Positions 62,033-64,000 of a stretch of 64,000 nt of DNA are shown here, one piece after another. Source of the stretch: Actinopolyspora halophila DSM 43834 (GTDB lineage: Bacteria > Actinomycetota > Actinomycetes > Mycobacteriales > Pseudonocardiaceae). The stretch's first letter is position 1, and each line of letters begins with the position of its first letter. The translations under genes were made by a program, and so were the position numbers. The stretch is taken from NCBI RefSeq assembly GCF_000371785.1, contig NZ_AQUI01000002.1, positions 4,823,352-4,887,351 of the forward strand, in the 5' to 3' direction. The notes under the pieces are model-generated. The model was not told the DNA's origin. It saw nothing but the letters and a program-made list of their open reading frames with translations, and did not search any database.

Positions 62033-63631
62033 TCAGTTACCTCCCTGAGAGGTCACGGGGTCGGTAACGCCGACCTCGCTCATCGTTGCTTCCACCGACG
62101 GTGTGATCACGTCCAACACCGGCGCGGGATAGACGCCGAGCACCACGATCAGCACCACCAGGGGTGTCAACAGGCCGATCTCCCTGCCGTTGAGATCGCG
62201 CAGGGTTCCGCGGGCGGTCGCACCTCCGGAGTCGTCCCGCGGGAGGGTTTCCGGATCGGTCGCGGCTCCGGGGCCGCCGACCGCGTCGAGCACCGCCGTT
62301 CCCGAAGGCGGCCCCTGCATGACGCGCTGGTACAGGCGCAGCACGTAGACGGCGGCCAGCACCAGCCCGAGCGTGGCCAGGATCGTGAAGACGGGCCTGG
62401 TGGGGAACGAGCCGATCAGCACGAGGAACTCGCTGACGAAGGAGTTGGTCCCCGGCAGCGAGAGGGTGCTCAGTCCAGCGATCAGCAGCATCCCCCCGAG
62501 CAGCGGGGTCGCCCCGGCCATCCCCCCGTAGTCGGCGATCCGCGTGGAACCGCCGCGCGCGATGATCATTCCGACCACCAGCACCAGCATTCCCGTGGCG
62601 ATGCTGTGGTTGACCATGTACGAGGCCGCGCCCACCTGGGCCTGCGAGGTGAACGCGAAGATCCCCAGCGCTATGAACCCGAAGTGCGCGATCGAGACGT
62701 AGGCGATCAGGCGCTTCAGGTCGGTCTGGCCGAAGGCCTGCAGCGAGCCGTAGAGCACACCGATCACGCCCAGCGTGAGCACCAGCGGGGCGAGCAGCTG
62801 GGACGCGTCCGGAGCCAGCGGCAGGCTGTAGCGCAGGAAGCCGAAGGTGCCGACCTTGTCGAGCACCCCGACCACGATGACGGCCACCCCGATCGGGGCC
62901 TGCTCGGCCGCGTCGGGGAGCCAGGTGTGCAGCGGAACCAGCGGGGCCTTGATCGCGAAGGCGGCGAAGAAACCGAGGAAGATCCACACCTGCACCTCGG
63001 TCGGGGCGTCGGCGAGGACCGTCTTCAGCGTCGCCCAGTCGAAGGTTCCGACCCCGGTGGTCTCGGCCGCGTAGGCGTAGGCGCCGATCGCGGAGGCCAG
63101 CATGATCAGGCCACCGAGGAACGAGTACAGGAAGAACTTCATCGCGGCGTACTGTCGACGCTCGCCACCGTACCCCCCGATGAGGAAGTACATCGGGATC
63201 AGCATGATCTCGAACAGCACGTAGAACACGAACACGTCGGTGGCCGCGAACACCGCGACGGTCAGGGCCTGTTCGAGCAGCAGCAGCGCGAAGAATCCTC
63301 CCCGCGTGCGCCCGGCGGGAAGTCGCTCGCCCCAGCTGAAGGCGAGCACGAGCGGCACGAGCAGCGCGATCACCGCGACCATCACCAGGGCGATGCCGTC
63401 GAGCCCGAACGACAGGCTCACCCCGTAGTGCGGGATCCATTCCACCGAACCGGCGAGTTGCATCCGCGCGCCGCCCGGGTCGTAGACCACCCACGCCGCG
63501 GCGGCGAGCACGAGTTCGAGCAGTGCGCAGACCAGCGCGGCCGATTTCGCCGCGCGCTCGTTGCCGCGCAGCAGCGCGACGACCACCGCGCCGAGCAGCG
63601 GCAACAGGATCAGCGCGAGGAGCAGGTTCAT
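62033..63631 (-). CDS. nuoM: NADH-quinone oxidoreductase subunit M
   Basis: A 532-residue antiporter-like subunit of complex I. It shows IKAPLVPLHTWLPDAAEQAP and TDLKRLIAYVSIAHFGFIAL, the Lys and His residues of the proton channel, and about 14 membrane helices. A charged cytoplasmic insert (TDPETLPRDDSGGATARGTL) lies before the last helix. The ATG at 63631 has GAGGGGA upstream, and an extension upstream is rejected. Confidence 0.96.
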   Translation of the reverse strand: MNLLLALILLPLLGAVVVALLRGNERAAKSAALVCALLELVLAAAAWVVYDPGGARMQLAGSVEWIPHYGVSLSFGLDGIALVMVAVIALLVPLVLAFSWGERLPAGRTRGGFFALLLLEQALTVAVFAATDVFVFYVLFEIMLIPMYFLIGGYGGERRQYAAMKFFLYSFLGGLIMLASAIGAYAYAAETTGVGTFDWATLKTVLADAPTEVQVWIFLGFFAAFAIKAPLVPLHTWLPDAAEQAPIGVAVIVVGVLDKVGTFGFLRYSLPLAPDASQLLAPLVLTLGVIGVLYGSLQAFGQTDLKRLIAYVSIAHFGFIALGIFAFTSQAQVGAASYMVNHSIATGMLVLVVGMIIARGGSTRIADYGGMAGATPLLGGMLLIAGLSTLSLPGTNSFVSEFLVLIGSFPTRPVFTILATLGLVLAAVYVLRLYQRVMQGPPSGTAVLDAVGGPGAATDPETLPRDDSGGATARGTLRDLNGREIGLLTPLVVLIVVLGVYPAPVLDVITPSVEATMSEVGVTDPVTSQGGN

Positions 63632-63683
63632 CGCGTCCCCTCTTCTCCGGCTATTTCGCGAGAATTCGACCGGCGGATCACCG

Positions 63684-64000
63684 TCATGGGGTCCCCACCG
63701 AGAGCAGGGCGGCGACCAGCAGGACACCGCCGACCAACATGGACATCGCGTAGGACCGGACGAAGCCCGTCTGCCACCGGCGCAGTACCTGCGAAGCGGC
63801 GCCGAACGTCGAGGCGACCCCGTTGACCGCGCCGTCGACCCCGGCACGGTCGAACCGGGCAAGACCGTCGGCCAGCCCCACGGTCGGGCGCACGGCCACG
63901 ACGCGGTTCAGGGCGTTGCCGTACAGGTCGGCGCGGGCCGCGCGGACCAGCGGCGACACCCGCTGCGGGCTGGTCCCGGAAACGGGGCCGCGTCCGACCA
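63684..64000 (-). CDS. nuoL: NADH-quinone oxidoreductase subunit L, C-terminal part
   Basis: The last 104 codons of nuoL; the gene runs out of the window. It contains LVRAARADLYGNALNRVVAV, VDGAVNGVASTFGAASQVLR and a final membrane helix (AMSMLVGGVLLVAALLSV), matching NuoL C-termini, where the lateral helix ends. It lies 52 bases before nuoM in the usual L-M-N order. Confidence 0.92.
   Translation of the reverse strand, partial: VGRGPVSGTSPQRVSPLVRAARADLYGNALNRVVAVRPTVGLADGLARFDRAGVDGAVNGVASTFGAASQVLRRWQTGFVRSYAMSMLVGGVLLVAALLSVGTP

Overview
The window is high-GC DNA of an actinobacterium. The evidence is many GTG/TTG starts, strong G/C bias at third codon positions, a complete mce lipid-import operon, an F420-type oxidoreductase, a conservon (cvnABCD), hadAB, and a tRNA-Thr/tRNA-Met/rpmG/had/tRNA-Trp/secE/nusG/rplK/rplA order like that of mycobacteria and relatives. 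No rRNA or species marker is present. Pseudonocardiales (Saccharopolyspora/Actinopolyspora-like) is my inference from gene content and is not proven.

Layout. (1) 1-5.3 kb: 5' end of rpoB on the minus strand with its promoter, then a plus-strand pair, a TPR-CHAT protein followed by an ADP-ribosylglycohydrolase. (2) 5.4-17.1 kb: one long minus-strand operon, mceG(mkl)-yrbE1A-yrbE1B-mceA-B-C-D-E-F plus two Mce-associated membrane proteins. Most of its genes are joined by 1-4 base stop/start overlaps. (3) 17.2-22.9 kb: small accessory genes, including three adjacent genes of an unrecognised acidic, modular protein family (the last one frameshifted), a Mut7-C protein and a STAS protein lacking the usual phosphorylated serine. 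(4) 23.4-24.6 kb: rplJ-rplL with an L10-type leader, an attenuator-like hairpin and a terminator. (5) 24.8-30.7 kb: accessory island. Here an IS5/IS427-type element (27553-28415, TAA target duplication) splits a small gene that is restored in frame if the element is removed, next to a frameshifted membrane glycosyltransferase. (6) 30.8-37.1 kb: rplA, rplK, nusG, secE, tRNA-Trp, aspartate aminotransferase, hadB, hadA, rpmG, tRNA-Met and tRNA-Thr. (7) 37.2-42.5 kb: an EAL phosphodiesterase with a degenerate GGDEF domain, an alpha/beta-hydrolase without the nucleophile serine, and small genes. (8) 42.9-48.1 kb: cvnABCD. (9) 48.9-51.9 kb: DUF485 protein, acetate symporter, haloalkane dehalogenase. 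(10) 52.1-57.7 kb: tRNA-Tyr, YajQ, rmlA, htpX, a YceI fusion, ddaH and a divergent Lrp regulator. (11) 57.8-64 kb: Sunset-domain protein, polyprenyl diphosphate synthase, nuoN, nuoM and the 3' end of nuoL.

How the parts work together. Regions 1, 4 and 6 are the transcription/translation core (RpoB, L7/L12, L10, L1, L11, NusG, SecE, L33, tRNAs). The core is split by lipid-import and accessory genes rather than being contiguous. The mce operon encodes a complete importer: ATPase, two permeases, six MCE subunits and two accessory proteins. RmlA, the polyprenyl synthase and HadAB feed envelope and quinone synthesis, and NuoL/M/N are membrane proton-pumping subunits of complex I.

The most notable non-genic signals are two dispersed repeats. 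One, with a shared 20-base core in three copies and a diverged fourth, occurs here only in spacers between convergent genes. The other occurs twice, each time directly after a stop codon.
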